Shown here piece after piece: positions 11,051 to 22,900 of a stretch of 64,000 nucleotides of DNA. Location: contig OZ004595.1 of assembly GCA_963924555.1 (NCBI GenBank), positions 992,001-1,056,000 of the forward strand. The letters are read 5' to 3'. Origin of the DNA: Crambe crambe (lineage: Eukaryota > Porifera > Demospongiae > Poecilosclerida > Crambeidae). The position numbers and the translations under genes were made by a program. The notes beneath the pieces were generated by a model. That model was not told the origin of the DNA, made no database searches, and saw only the letters and a list, made by a program, of their open reading frames with translations. Positions within the stretch are counted from its first letter, which is position 1, and each line of letters starts with the position of its first letter.

Positions 11051-11815
11051 TTATCTGTGAGTATATCCTACTGTTATGTCTATTGGATAAATGGACCAGT
11101 TCCAAGTTCTGCAAGGATCTCCCTTGCATGCTTCTCGTTTGAGAGCCTTAACTCTCATCCTTTCTTCATTGCAGACACCTCTATCAAAGAGGGAGGGGTT
11201 TACAAGCTTAGCCTCAACTCTGAAACTTGGGAAGTAGTTGGGATCCCGTACACATGTGTAATACCACAAGCAATCACCAGAGCTGATATTTTTTGGCTTG
11301 TAGTATTCATTAATAAATCTATTACAAGCAGTTCTTCCAAGGTCTCTGGTCCGTTCATTTTGACCCAAATCACTCAGTTTGGAGTTCTTCAGCAATCCAG
11401 AAAGGTACAAATCTACGAGAAGAAATGCATTGTAGGATGCCTCTATGGGGATACCAAAACTGGCATCGATGTACTGCTCTATAGCTTCTTGCAAAGTTTT
11501 GCACTGGCTTGTTCTAGTTTTATCCCCACACATATCACTCCCCTGGACATCTGCAGTTGCATCTTCCTCATCTGGAGGTGTTGGGACTTGTAAAGTCGTT
11601 GTTGTAGCAGCCACTGTACTTTCAGATGTCTCTCTGCTGAATCGCTCTGGATACAACTTCTTTTTTAAAGGCTCTTTCTGCTCATCTTTAAATTTTTCAC
11701 TGATATAGTTCTTCCCAGGATAGGGTAAACCAAAGACTTTTGGTTCAAAGAATATCAGCACTGCAGCCAATACTGCAATACTCATATTTAGAATTCTCCT
11801 TGACTTCATTTGCAT
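11051..11815 (-). CDS. IL-17-like secreted cytokine, type A' (paralogue of A)
   Basis: Single exon, 254 residues. The start MQMKSRR is followed by the same signal peptide as A (SIAVLAAVLIFFEPKVFG). The pro-region ends P-E-R-F-S-R, again a possible furin site. It has about ten more residues than A before the first Cys (EEDATA insert and extra Thr). The mature part is almost identical to A, including CLWYYTC, DPNYFPS, REACKGDPC and the terminal ITVGYT lacking GCxC. The core coding sequence matches A over several hundred bases with few or no differences, whereas the flanks have many indels. This suggests recent gene conversion or strong constraint. Confidence 0.68.
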   Translation of the reverse strand: MQMKSRRILNMSIAVLAAVLIFFEPKVFGLPYPGKNYISEKFKDEQKEPLKKKLYPERFSRETSESTVAATTTTLQVPTPPDEEDATADVQGSDMCGDKTRTSQCKTLQEAIEQYIDASFGIPIEASYNAFLLVDLYLSGLLKNSKLSDLGQNERTRDLGRTACNRFINEYYKPKNISSGDCLWYYTCVRDPNYFPSFRVEAKLVNPSLFDRGVCNEERMRVKALKREACKGDPCRTWNWSIYPIDITVGYTHR

Positions 11816-11965
11816 TAGTGATGGTGATGGATTATTGTTAATTTTTTTTCTTTTTCCGTTGGTGAGAGGAATGGTTCTCGTTTATATCTGGTCTATAAAA
11901 GTTACATAAGAGGGGCAGGGTTGATGGGAAAAATAGGGACGGCGTATTATTGGAACAGAAAATAA

Positions 11966-12966
11966 CGTCATGCTGTACTGTAAGCAATGTCGATGTCAGC
12001 ATTAATTATTTCCAGCATGCGCGCGCATACTTCACTGTAAGCGAGAGCGAGCGTTAATCCATGTAGTAACCTGGACCTTAATGAAGGAGAGGAGAGATGC
12101 GATGTTTTCGTTGTGGCAGGCCTAGGGATTGAGAGAGATGTTGGGTGGTGCACTGCAGGGCAGGGATCGTGGACAGGATTATCACCGAGCTATGTATCCA
12201 GCCCACACTGGTAGCTGCTGCCCCAAATGCGACATTGATGGCTTGTCAGAGAGGGAGTCAGTCTGCTGTCCTATGTGATTGGCACCCACACCACAGCGTT
12301 ACGTTTACTAAAGTGCTGAGGAACTGTTGTCATCTTTACTGAATTCATCATCTGCAGAATTCATTATGCCATGCTGTGCAGATTGTTTTTATGCCTTCTG
12401 TGCACTATCAGTACAACAGGCCCTAGAGAGCAATGTGTATGCCTAGATTATAGCTACAATTGCAGTAAGTTAGACAGAACACAGACATTAGTTCACTGAA
12501 TGCCCTCTAGGCGACTCTATCAGTGTATTTTAACATTAAAATAACAACAACAAAGAAGCTCCATTAAGTCAACAAAAAAGGAGAGAGTAATTCATTAAAC
12601 TATGATTTATATACGTACAATAATAACTTATAATCTTATGTTCTGTTCATGTTGCATGCTCGTGTATATCTACTACTTAGTTATACTTTTAGTTTCTTTT
12701 CCTGTTCTTTTCTCAATCATTATCATAATAGTCCAACCCACTAGAGAGCCTATAATTATATTCCATGCCAATCACAATAATTAGAATGCATAATTTGAAA
12801 ATATAATATATAATTCCATGATTGAGAACATGTACATAGAGATTGGTAGTTTTAAAAAGAGAATTGAATATATATATATCTATAAACATAAGTGATGTAT
12901 GGTGCAGTGTTCATAGCAAGCCAGCTTGCTGTAAATTGCTTATAATCTCCTAATTTCATGTAAAAA
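11966..12966. other. Spacer between A' and B', partly unique insertion
   Basis: At 1151 bases the A'-B' gap is much longer than the 422-base A-B gap. Bases ~12050-12530 have no counterpart in the first block and look like inserted DNA without a clear gene. The rest is AT-rich. Confidence 0.5.
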
Positions 12967-13650
12967 TCATCGGCCTTCAGACCTAAATTTGTACCCTACC
13001 ACCGTGCTTCCACACATACAAGAACACCAATGTGGCAGTGTGTTGTCACTCTCACAACGCTTTCTTATGAATCTTGGATTTTCTATTACGACTTCTTCAC
13101 AATACAGTGGCTTATGTTCATAAACAGCTTCAACTTTATAACTTGGGAAGAATGTCTTATTCTGATGGCATTGATATTGCCAAGAGCAGTCACCGTCTTT
13201 CGTAGTTAGGTTATATCTTGATATAACATCATTGCATCTTCCTCGTGCATTCTGCTTTTCGGATGTTGAGCTTGTACTCAGATTGAGGTGTGTTTCTTCT
13301 AGATCTCCAGAACCATTGATGAGTCCTGAAAAGAAGAGGTCTTGTAAGGAGAAGAAATGGAAAGTACGTTCACTGCTGGGCTCTCTATCTGTTAAATAGT
13401 TGCGTATAGCGTCTCCCAGAGACATACATGAATCGATGCTATTGGAGCAGTTACAGGAGCAGTCATCATCATGGGTGGTTCTTCTTGTACGAGCAAGTGT
13501 GCCATTCATTGCAGAGTTGGAACTCGAGTTCAATGGCTGGTCTTCAGAATTGGATGAGGTCGTTGGTGCTGGTGTCGGCATTAGGAGTGAACTCTTGACT
13601 AGGAGGAGTGCACCTAATAGAAAGATTTGGAAGATTGTACTGGATACCAT
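12967..13650 (-). CDS. IL-17-like secreted cytokine, type B' (paralogue of B)
   Basis: Single exon, 227 residues. The signal peptide (FQIFLLGALLLVKSS) is followed by a Ser/Asn-rich pro-region ending in R54-T-R-R57, a canonical furin-type R-x-R-R that gene B has partly lost. The mature part follows B closely: CSCNCSNSIDSC, the SLGDAIRNYL helix, GDCSWQYQC, FFPSYKVEAVY and the terminal HWCSCMCGSTVVGYKF. Differences from B are scattered substitutions plus a short NGTLAR insert. N-glycosylation sequons are present (for example NGS and NLS in the middle region). The role is inferred from the C-x-W-x-Y-x-C / FPS / VEA pattern. Confidence 0.66.
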   Translation of the reverse strand: MVSSTIFQIFLLGALLLVKSSLLMPTPAPTTSSNSEDQPLNSSSNSAMNGTLARTRRTTHDDDCSCNCSNSIDSCMSLGDAIRNYLTDREPSSERTFHFFSLQDLFFSGLINGSGDLEETHLNLSTSSTSEKQNARGRCNDVISRYNLTTKDGDCSWQYQCHQNKTFFPSYKVEAVYEHKPLYCEEVVIENPRFIRKRCESDNTLPHWCSCMCGSTVVGYKFRSEGR

Positions 13651-14421
13651 GATTATTGCTACTGATAGATTGTAGATGGGTAGGCTATTAGAGTAGTTTT
13701 AATTCTCACTTGATTTGTCTGATGATCCCAACAGGCACTCATCTTGACTTTATACTCAAAGCTAGGGGGGATGGATGGTGATTCTAGACAACATTGCGTA
13801 AATGATAGTTGCTCCAACATAGCCACAGCCGGTTTGAATCTAGGAGCTAACCACAGGCCTTCCCGTTGTTGTACAAGTCGAAGTTTTAGTTATACGAGTT
13901 CCCCTGCGGATAATCAATTAATTTCTGACCCCAAAAGTGAAAGAAAGTTTGAATACACACACACGCAGTAATGACCTGATCGGCATATGCCAACAGGAGA
14001 TTCAGTTCAACATCGTAATTTCCTTTAGCTATTAATATCCTCTTTCTTTTTTTTTTTTCTTTTTTTTGTAGCGTTAGCAGAAAATCTATCTAGCTAGCTA
14101 GCTAGCTAGGCCTATAATTATGGGGGACTTGTAACACAAAAGTACTGCTATCTGTAAGTTTATAAATATTAAGCTGATAATAGCCCTCCCATTCAGACAT
14201 GTTACCTAATACTAGTAATACATTATTCATTACATCATTATTTATGATGTCAATATTGATCTGCTGGAATATTGCTATGTAGACTGTCTTGTTGGTGTTT
14301 GAATATAATTATGCTATTGCAAAAATCAGTATCAAAATAGTGCCATGACTAATTCATCATTAATATAATATCCAAAGGTAAAAAAATGATAGAATAATAG
14401 CTAGTAAACTAAGTAGTGTAT
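13651..14421. other. Spacer between B' and C
   Basis: No gene seen. It contains a T-rich run (~14045-14068), AGCTAGCTAG repeats, and a segment (~14156-14290) that is homologous to ~9300-9400 and therefore belongs to the duplicated block. Confidence 0.6.
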
Positions 14422-15135
14422 TCAGCTGGACATTAATCTCCTAGGTAGACAGCTGCATCCTGCTATGACTGTTCCTTCTTTATCAGGTACCCATTTTTCT
14501 TTTCCATTTTCACACCCTATCCTCTTTAATAATTGATAATTGATAGAGTGTTCCCTTGGACGACATGTGGTATTTGTGCAAGCATCATCATTATCATTGA
14601 AATTATCATATCCACATCCAGTACACTTAACCCCAAGCACTAACCGAGGGAAGTAATTTGGACCTAGGTAATCTAATCTGGGTACCGTATTGCAGTGTTT
14701 CGGCGAGCACTCTGAATGAATTTGTATCCCAGGTTCTACACAATTGGAGTTGGTAATATTGAGGACTGAGAGGTTTTCAACAGTATCCCCCACTGGCACT
14801 GTTAATCTCGTTAGTGTGATGCAATTGCTGTAGATGAGGTCTCGGTCATTTAAGTACTGCATCTCTAGTTCTTCGATAGATAGGGGCTTACAACAACCAG
14901 AATCAATTTCAGTCCTACGTATATTCTGGACAAGATTTCTGATCAGTTCAGCAGTGAAATTCGTGGTGTGATTATAGTTGATAAGAGATTGATTAACGGC
15001 GCGTCTAACTTCCAGTTCAAGCCTCTCAGACTCATTTTCTCTTGAAGATCGGAAATTGGAAGGAATTGGTGTTGGATGCAGCTCTGATAGAGTCCACATC
15101 ATCAGAAAAATTTGGAGAATACTCAGTGATTTCAT
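14422..15135 (-). CDS. IL-17-like secreted cytokine, type C (canonical cysteines kept)
   Basis: Single exon, 237 residues. Signal peptide MKSLSILQIFLMMWTLSEL, then a pro-region with Asn-linked sequons (NQS, NHT, NFT) and a GCC motif. The C-terminal ~85 residues give the best IL-17 match in the cluster: LGPNYFPRLVLGVKC, TGCG, a variable loop, then IGC, KWVPDKEG and TVIAGCSC. This reproduces the family order P-x-x-x-x-x-A-x-C-x-x-G-C ... C ... V-x-x-G-C-x-C, with both Cys of the last strand. It is the most diverged of the five in the N-terminal half. A cystine-knot family other than IL-17 (Spatzle/trunk) remains possible. Confidence 0.7.
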   Translation of the reverse strand: MKSLSILQIFLMMWTLSELHPTPIPSNFRSSRENESERLELEVRRAVNQSLINYNHTTNFTAELIRNLVQNIRRTEIDSGCCKPLSIEELEMQYLNDRDLIYSNCITLTRLTVPVGDTVENLSVLNITNSNCVEPGIQIHSECSPKHCNTVPRLDYLGPNYFPRLVLGVKCTGCGYDNFNDNDDACTNTTCRPREHSINYQLLKRIGCENGKEKWVPDKEGTVIAGCSCLPRRLMSS

Positions 15136-16289
15136 CTTTCAAGAGTGATCTAGAATAATTATTATAATTTGTAAATTAATAAACTGTCCCCAAAAGATTA
15201 TTCTTATGCTATAGGTAGCTATTATTCTCCTACAATCACTTGAGATTCCCATGCAATACTTATAATAAAGCATCTGTACAATTGTAATTAATTGAGGTTT
15301 GTTTTCTAATCACAGCATCTGTTATGGGAATTATCTAGCATAGCTAGAGAGAAAAAATTCTCTCTACTGCAGCAGATGATGGTTGAATAAGCACGCAACA
15401 CTGATTTACAACATGCTGGGAAAGTTGAGCATTGTACATGAAACCATTCTTGGATTCTTTGGCTAGCATACCTGTCGGAGTTGAGATTGCAGTAGTGGTA
15501 GTAGTAGAGTGATATTGGCTGTTTTTTTGTTTTTTTTTGGTTGCTAAATCTTGACACTCACTTCAGATAGAAAGTAACTTTTATAGCTAGACTTAGCATA
15601 GAAGACTGCAGACTAGGGCATCTCAAGTGTCAGCTGAGTATGGATTCTTTTAAATTCCCATTGCATACTTTCTAATGCAGATACGTATCATAGCTAGCCA
15701 AAGAACCCCTCTAATCAAAATCGCTTGTTAGGCCACTCATGTAGCTGGCTGGCTAGTGTATTGAAGACACTGTATAGCTATCTACTGTCTGAGTAACTAG
15801 CAGGCCAGCTATCAAGTTATCATGATCATATGATTATGATCTCCCATTAATGCAGGAATTGGAGGCAGTAGAGGTTAATAGAAGCAATGGGGCTCCTTAT
15901 TGTGGGCCATAATTGTTAGTCTGGTTATTAATTCTACAACATGAAGGAACTTCAGTGTTCCAGAAAGTTCCTGTTAGAAAGCATAATTTTAGATATAATA
16001 TTCAAAACATCCTATACTTAGCAATGCAAGCAAAGATAGCTAATAAGGGTGTCTAAAGAACTTTTTCTTTTTTTTTAATAATTAAAAAAATACGGGGGAA
16101 GAAATAACACGTGGGTAAGCGCAACTGTAGCTAGCGGCGCCAACTTATGCTAACTAGAGGTAGTATACTGGGCTGTCGCTGAACTCCTGTAGATTTGCTA
16201 TCATCATTTAGTATGCTTGGACATAGTGTGTGTGTGTAACGTTTCTCTGAAGCTACTATTGAAACTTCTGGTGTTTAATTAGCTAAATC
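15136..16289. other. Intergenic region between the cytokine cluster and ZCCHC7
   Basis: No supported gene. AT-rich, with a (GT)n run near 16228. The last ~200 bases are the likely 5' UTR and promoter of the ZCCHC7-like gene, which starts at 16290. Confidence 0.6.
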
Positions 16290-19147
16290 ATGGCGTCTAC
16301 GAAACAGAATCCATCACAGCCATCACACGGACCCGAGAGTAGCCAGTCGGAGCCGTACTCGTTGGATTTTAGCTTTCAAACATCTGAGTATGACAGGTGA
16401 TCTACTTTAAACACTTAAAACGCCCTAGCTGAACATTGCAAACAGGTGGGCTTTAATTAAAATACATGCCAACACACTGTTTTCAAGGGGTGCACATGTA
16501 AAACACTCTATACTGATAACACAATGAGGCTACCACAATCCAAGATGCACCACTATCGATAAAATATTTAATTAATAGGAGTCCAGACAATGAGTTGGAC
16601 CCAGATATCAAGGATGCCATCTATGCTAGGATGTACTTCACCAGTAGCACACCTGACAAGTCTAAAGACAATTCATCCCATCCTACCCAGCAGTCAGGTT
16701 AGTTCGAGTATTCTGGTTAGTGTTATACGTAATTTTATGACCCTTGGATTGAAATTAGGGCTACTGCATGTGGGCAGTACTGACTAGTTGCAGTGAAAAT
16801 TCCATCTTAGTAACGTAGGTGGGGACTTCTCACCAATCAGTTGAATAGCACACTCGGCCCATTACGAAGGGAAAACTCCCTAGAACTTAACTGCTTACTT
16901 CACTAGCAGAAGTTTAAAATGGGATACAATAAATTGAATTCCTCTACTATGTGAAGTTTTTGAGTATCAAAAACCTATTTGTATGGATTCATCAAATTCA
17001 CCCCTACTTCATTTTTTTTTTTGTTGATGCAAATCCATCGGTGAAGCCATTTTTGTAGGCTCGGAAATAGGAAGACTTAGGAGTATAATCCTTAGCATAT
17101 AGAAATACTACAAGTTGTTGTCATTGTTACTGCTAAGTAAACAAATGTAATAATCACGGTTACTATTATTATCAACTTTTGTTCTTATTTCTGAGACGTC
17201 ACTGGCTTGTGCTCGGCAAGTGATAACATTTTCTCATGCTTTGTTTATTTTCATCTTCTATTGTGTGTGACTTCTTACCAACTTTCTTGTAATCTTTTAT
17301 TTGTATTGAAAGTGGGGGTTTTTCCCCTTCTCAGAAGTTGGTTTTTCATTTGGGTAGCTTCTGTAGTGCTATTGTTATACTCTTCTTTTTTCAGAGCAAG
17401 GCTTAAAATAATAACAATACTACTGTGGCCGTTTCATTTCAAGAAATGGTCCAACCTATTTTCAGTGTTTAAAGTCACTTTCTGTATTTCTAAAAGTACT
17501 GCTTATGCAAACAAGTTGGACAAATTGGTCTTTCTAGGAAGAGTACGTAGATCTTTCTAGGACAAGTACGTAGGTCTTTCTAGGACTTTCCAGGACAAGT
17601 ACATAAGTCTTTCTAGGACAAGTATGTACGTAGGTCTTTCTAGGACTTTCCAGGGCAAGTACATAGGTCTTTCTAGGAAAGTACGTAGGTCTTTCTAGGA
17701 CTTCCAGGACATGTATGTAGGCATTTGGGCAAGTAGGACAGATAGATCTATACCCCAATATGTCCTGATTTGGGGAGAGCTCAACTAGGAAAAAGAAAAC
17801 AGACCTTTGCACCTCAGTGGGGAAAAAGCGTTTCCACATCATTAGTTAGTGATGTATGATTTTTTTTTCAAAGACGATGGTTTTCCAATTGCTTCATACT
17901 GCATGAGGAATGTACTGCAGTTTCCTGCGACATTCCCAGTACATATTAATCCTTCATGGCCACATCCTCACCAAAGAATGTGATTTCAAGCGTTCTTGCT
18001 TCACGTGTGAGCCACATCCTCAGCAAGCTTCCAGAGGAAATATAATTTCACCATGTAATGCTTAAAAAAACACAAGCGTTCTTGTGGTTGGAATGGGACA
18101 GCCACTTCCTTCCGAAGGCATTTTGTCGCATATATATATATACCTAGGTTGTTTCTTCAAGAATGTTTGGTGAATATTCCCACATCCATATGGTACATCC
18201 TAATGTTTGTCAGGGTACATCCTAATGTTTTGTTGGTCCACTTCCTTCCCAGTATCTTCTTCTTTCTTTGCACAGCCAGTGTCCTTTAGTGCTTCCTTCG
18301 TGGTGCATGGGGGAGTTTGTGGAGAGACATTTTTCGGCCCAACCTCATCAATATGATGGAGAGTTCTTTGTACATGTGGGGGAGTTTGAAAGCATGCTGG
18401 CAGGCAAGGCAAATATCAAAGTATTAGAGGTCGCATCCTTCTGGTGAGGACACTTGTGATACAGTATTCTGTGTTGTCCCCAGCTGTCATGGAAACTTAG
18501 CATCATGTGATCATGGTTCCCAATGGAAGCTTGCCTAAACTTAGACCTATCTCCGTGTGTCTTTTGTCTATTTGTCCCAAGGCGTCCTGGAATTTGCCTA
18601 AACTTAGACCTGCTGGTCCCAATGTGTCCTGAAAACTTTATCCCAATGTGTCCTGAAAACTTTGTCCCAAATGTGTCCTGGTATTTGTCCCAATGTGTCC
18701 TGAAAACTTGGACTTGCTGGTCCCAATGTGTTGCCTAAACTACATGCAATTCCCATATTATCAATATAGATTGAGCTTCTATTTTTATCTCTTTAGGAAG
18801 TTATTATGAATTTTTGTTTTCAGTGCTAAGTGAAGAGAGAAACAGGAATACATCAGAGAGTCAGTGGAACATCTCTCTCAGCCTCAAACCAGTTTCCTCT
18901 CCTTCCAGTAGAACTTCCAAGGAGACAAAAGTGGACGTGTGAGTGTTATTTTGTTTGTGTTATTTGTTTATTGATTGTTTTTGTTTTTGTTTTTTTGCGT
19001 CATTTCTTACTATGCTGCTGCAATAGTGTGCTTAAGACTTGGGGGTGGGGAAGGAGAGGGTGTGTCCCTTCTTTAATGCAATATTAGTGCACTAAAACAA
19101 GTTGGGAAGAAGAAGGGGAGAGGCCTGTCCCTAATAATGTGGTTTGG

Positions 19148-19217
<70 letters not shown>

Positions 19218-19924
19218 CTTCCTTCAATGATCCTGTAATAGTGAAGAGTTGACACAGAATTTTTGCATCTTTGAAAATTGATTTCACCCTGTAATACTAG
19301 AGTATATACAAGTCTTATAGAAATGAAGGGAATTAGAACCTGGACTCTCTCTCTCAAAACAGAATCATTTGTTATTATATGGATAAATTGGAGGGGGAAT
19401 TGAGATACGTAGAGGGTGTGACATCCTACTTCCTCACTGTAAACTTTGCTTGTGTGGTATTTTCCTAGCCCAACAGAAACCAAGAAGAATGCATTTTCCC
19501 TGGTACTGGCATATTCGCATAAATTGCCACTTGCACTATTGAGTCGGGATTCTTTGTTTATGTAAACAAATGTGGCCAGACTATATTTGCATATCTAATT
19601 AAGATACTCTTAATAAGCACATGGAGATGTGTGGTACCGGGTCGCATACAGCACCTCTGGCTGGAAATGCCGTATCCCCCACTATTCATGTATAATTGGT
19701 ATTAATGTATGCTCTTTCCAAGAATAGTCCTAAGGTCACAAGGAAAAGGTACGTCAAATTTGGTGTCACCTTGTGTGGTATCTGGGTATTTTCCAGGTGA
19801 TCTACCCCCTTCCCTTCCGTCAGCCACTCACAAGCCCCTGCAATTAGAAAGTCAATTAAAATTTCCCAATTCATCATCTCTATGACATAAATGTTTTAAG
19901 ACCCTCACAACAAGATAAAGATAG

Positions 19925-19988
<64 letters not shown>

Positions 19989-22900
19989 CTGAAATATCGT
20001 AACCATGGTATCCTTGATTGAATGCACTCAAACTTCATTGTTGTATCAACTCTATAGGAAAGGGGCAGAGTCAGAGAGCAGCAGTAGATCGACCTCATCT
20101 CTTAAACGGAAGAGAAAAGGTGCCAGGACTAAAAACCAAGGCCGTCTAGCTAAAAGGATTCATCTTGTTGACAGTGATATTAATTCTAACACTTTCAATG
20201 CTGATCTTAATGCCTCTGACACTGATACTGGATCAGTGATATGTATTGATTCAAATACTGACTCAGAGAGCACTCATGCCAGACAATCAGTTACTCTCAA
20301 GAGATTGGACAAACCAGGAACAAGAAGATCAAAGAAAGGTACTAGATTGGAGAGAAAGGGGAGTGGAAGTATGGGAGTGGCAGTTTGGCTCTAGTGCAGT
20401 GATAAAGATAGTATTTGAGGGAGGGAGCAAGAAGCACTGAAATTTTGGTCAGGTTGAGATGGGCTACACAATGTAGTATTGACAGAAGGGGCTTCCCCCC
20501 AGGGTCCTGCATACATGATGCTGCACTTTCATAAAGCAGTTGATAAACTAGTAGTCTGTACAGTGTGTTTTCACAAAGCTTTTCCCCTGCTATGACTCAA
20601 TAACCCTATAATCTGATGGAGCCATGATGACTCTGCCCTTTTCTGTTGACTCTATCAACCATCTTTGTATACGCTCTGAAAGTGTGGCTGTTTTTAATAT
20701 CAAAATTATGATCACGTTATCTGATCTATTGCCAGATCATGTGAGCCATCAATTGAACATAGCCATATTAGCAGGCCAGGTCATGTGATTGCCAAGTTAT
20801 GTAATTTGACCGAATGATGTAATCCATCATGCATCATGTGAGGTCACATGATCCTGTAGCTAGCAGCTATTGACTGAAAGTAAGTCATTTCTTTCCAGCC
20901 TTTAATGTGTTTTTTATGATTGTTTTCAGGCTCGTCCTCTCCGGAAGAGGACATAAAGCTTCTGTTTGTGGAAGGTGAGAAAGCTGTTAGACAGAGAAGG
21001 GGGAGAAGCAATTCTCGTAGCTCTTCAAACAGCAATGCCAATGGTGAGCTAGTAGCCACTACCTACACACTTGAGGTCTTTTGTGGGGGAAAAAAAAATG
21101 TCCAGTGAGCAGCAGACTGTGTTGTGTGACAGAGAGAAATTCTGTTGTTATTCCTCAAACATGCTTTGATGCCAGCTAGCTGACAACATGTGTTACTTAT
21201 GAATAAAATATCCTGTTCCAAGCCATCCCAAACTTCTGTCATGGTTGCCTTGGACCATCTCCACACCAACTCATTCCAGCCCCAAATCTTACTAGTTATG
21301 CATGGAGAGCTAAAGTATGCCAAAGTTGATATTCTACCAGGTTGGGACAGGTGTGTTTAGAAGTGTGCTTGTATTGTGGTGGGTATGGATAATGTGCAGT
21401 GCTGGGAGGGAGGAAGGAAGAAGTAGCATGGAAATGAACTAGTTCTCAGCGAGTTTCACTGCTAATTGTTGCATGTATGTGACTTCATAATTATAATCGG
21501 AGGATGTTTAGCAAATGTTTTACTCTTTAGACTTTTTTTTTGTTTTTAGTCTTTCCCCTTAAGGTAACTAATCTTATTGTACATGAGTGAATGGGTCATA
21601 TAGAAGATGCCAATGAAGCCAGCATGGCATGTTATGTGAGATCGATTACTTTATCAAGGGTGTCTTCATGGGACATTCTGACATGTATAGGAATTCCAGG
21701 CAAAAAACTGCACTTTGGCAAGCCATTTTCCTGTCGATCTGAAGTATATCATAGCAACAGTACAAATTCAGTGCTATACCATCCCGTCAAATGTCTAAAT
21801 ATGATGTATAGTGTTTCTCCCAAAGGTTGGTGCTGACTTCTGAGAAGTAGTCACTGTGTACTCAGATGAACCTACGTACAGTGTGAACTATATATAGTGT
21901 TGGCCAGGAAATGAAAGGGGTGGGGGGTGAGCACCCCAGTACCCCTCTTTGATTCAATCAGAGGCTATATGATGTACCTTTAAGAGGTTATGTCATCATT
22001 ACATAATAATCGTGGACAGATTACCCTCATTATGGCTTTATCTCAGGTCATGGACAGGTTATGCCATCATTACATTCATTATCAATACCCTCATTACTTG
22101 CTCACTCGTGGACAGGTTATGCCATCATTACATTCGTTATCAATACCCTCATTACTGCTCACTCGTGGACAGGTTATTGTTATCAATACCCTCATTACTG
22201 CTCACTCATGGACAGGTTATGCCATCATTACATTCGTTATCAATACCCTCATTATTGCTCACTCATGGACAGGTTATGCCACTCATTACTGCTTTATCTC
22301 GATCACTATGCTCATGTTGTGCCAATACCCTCGGTCATGGACAGGTTATGCCATCATTAAAGTTCATGTCCTCCTCAATGGCTTGATCTTTTTAAAATGA
22401 TTTAATGTTTTGCATAAAGGAAGACTCGATAATCACGCCCTTAACACCTTGTAGTATGAGGGAATCCTAAATCAAAGCATTAGTGGGGGGATATAAGGTG
22501 ATAGTCTTAAGTATTCACACTTCCTATCCTGTAAAAGAGACTGTAACATTTTCACTTCTAATAATTATGAAGAATATCCTGCAGTGGGTTGAGTATCCTG
22601 TAATGGAGGAATTAGAATTGTACCGGAGAAGGCCTAAAGATGTAGTATCACGGAATATAGTCTCTGTTTGTTATAAAACACTACATCATTCTATTTATCC
22701 AACCAAACTCTTTATCAAGTTGATTTATTTATTTTAATTTTATAACTCTGTTCTCCAAACGAAGGTCAAATAGAGCCATGGTAAAGAGTTATGCCATATA
22801 TGTACTTGCTATGGCTAGGAGTGTGATGTGCGTTTAATTAGTTGGGGAATTCCCTCGCATTTACCCCAATGAGAGTGGTACACACATGCTGCTGACCACT

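Noticed and set aside
12145-12342. 65-codon ORF between A' and B'
   Set aside because: No recognisable motif, no splice context, and located in an insertion absent from the first block.
13820-13870. Possible tRNA T-arm (GGTTTGAATC)
   Set aside because: No matching acceptor, D or anticodon arms around it.
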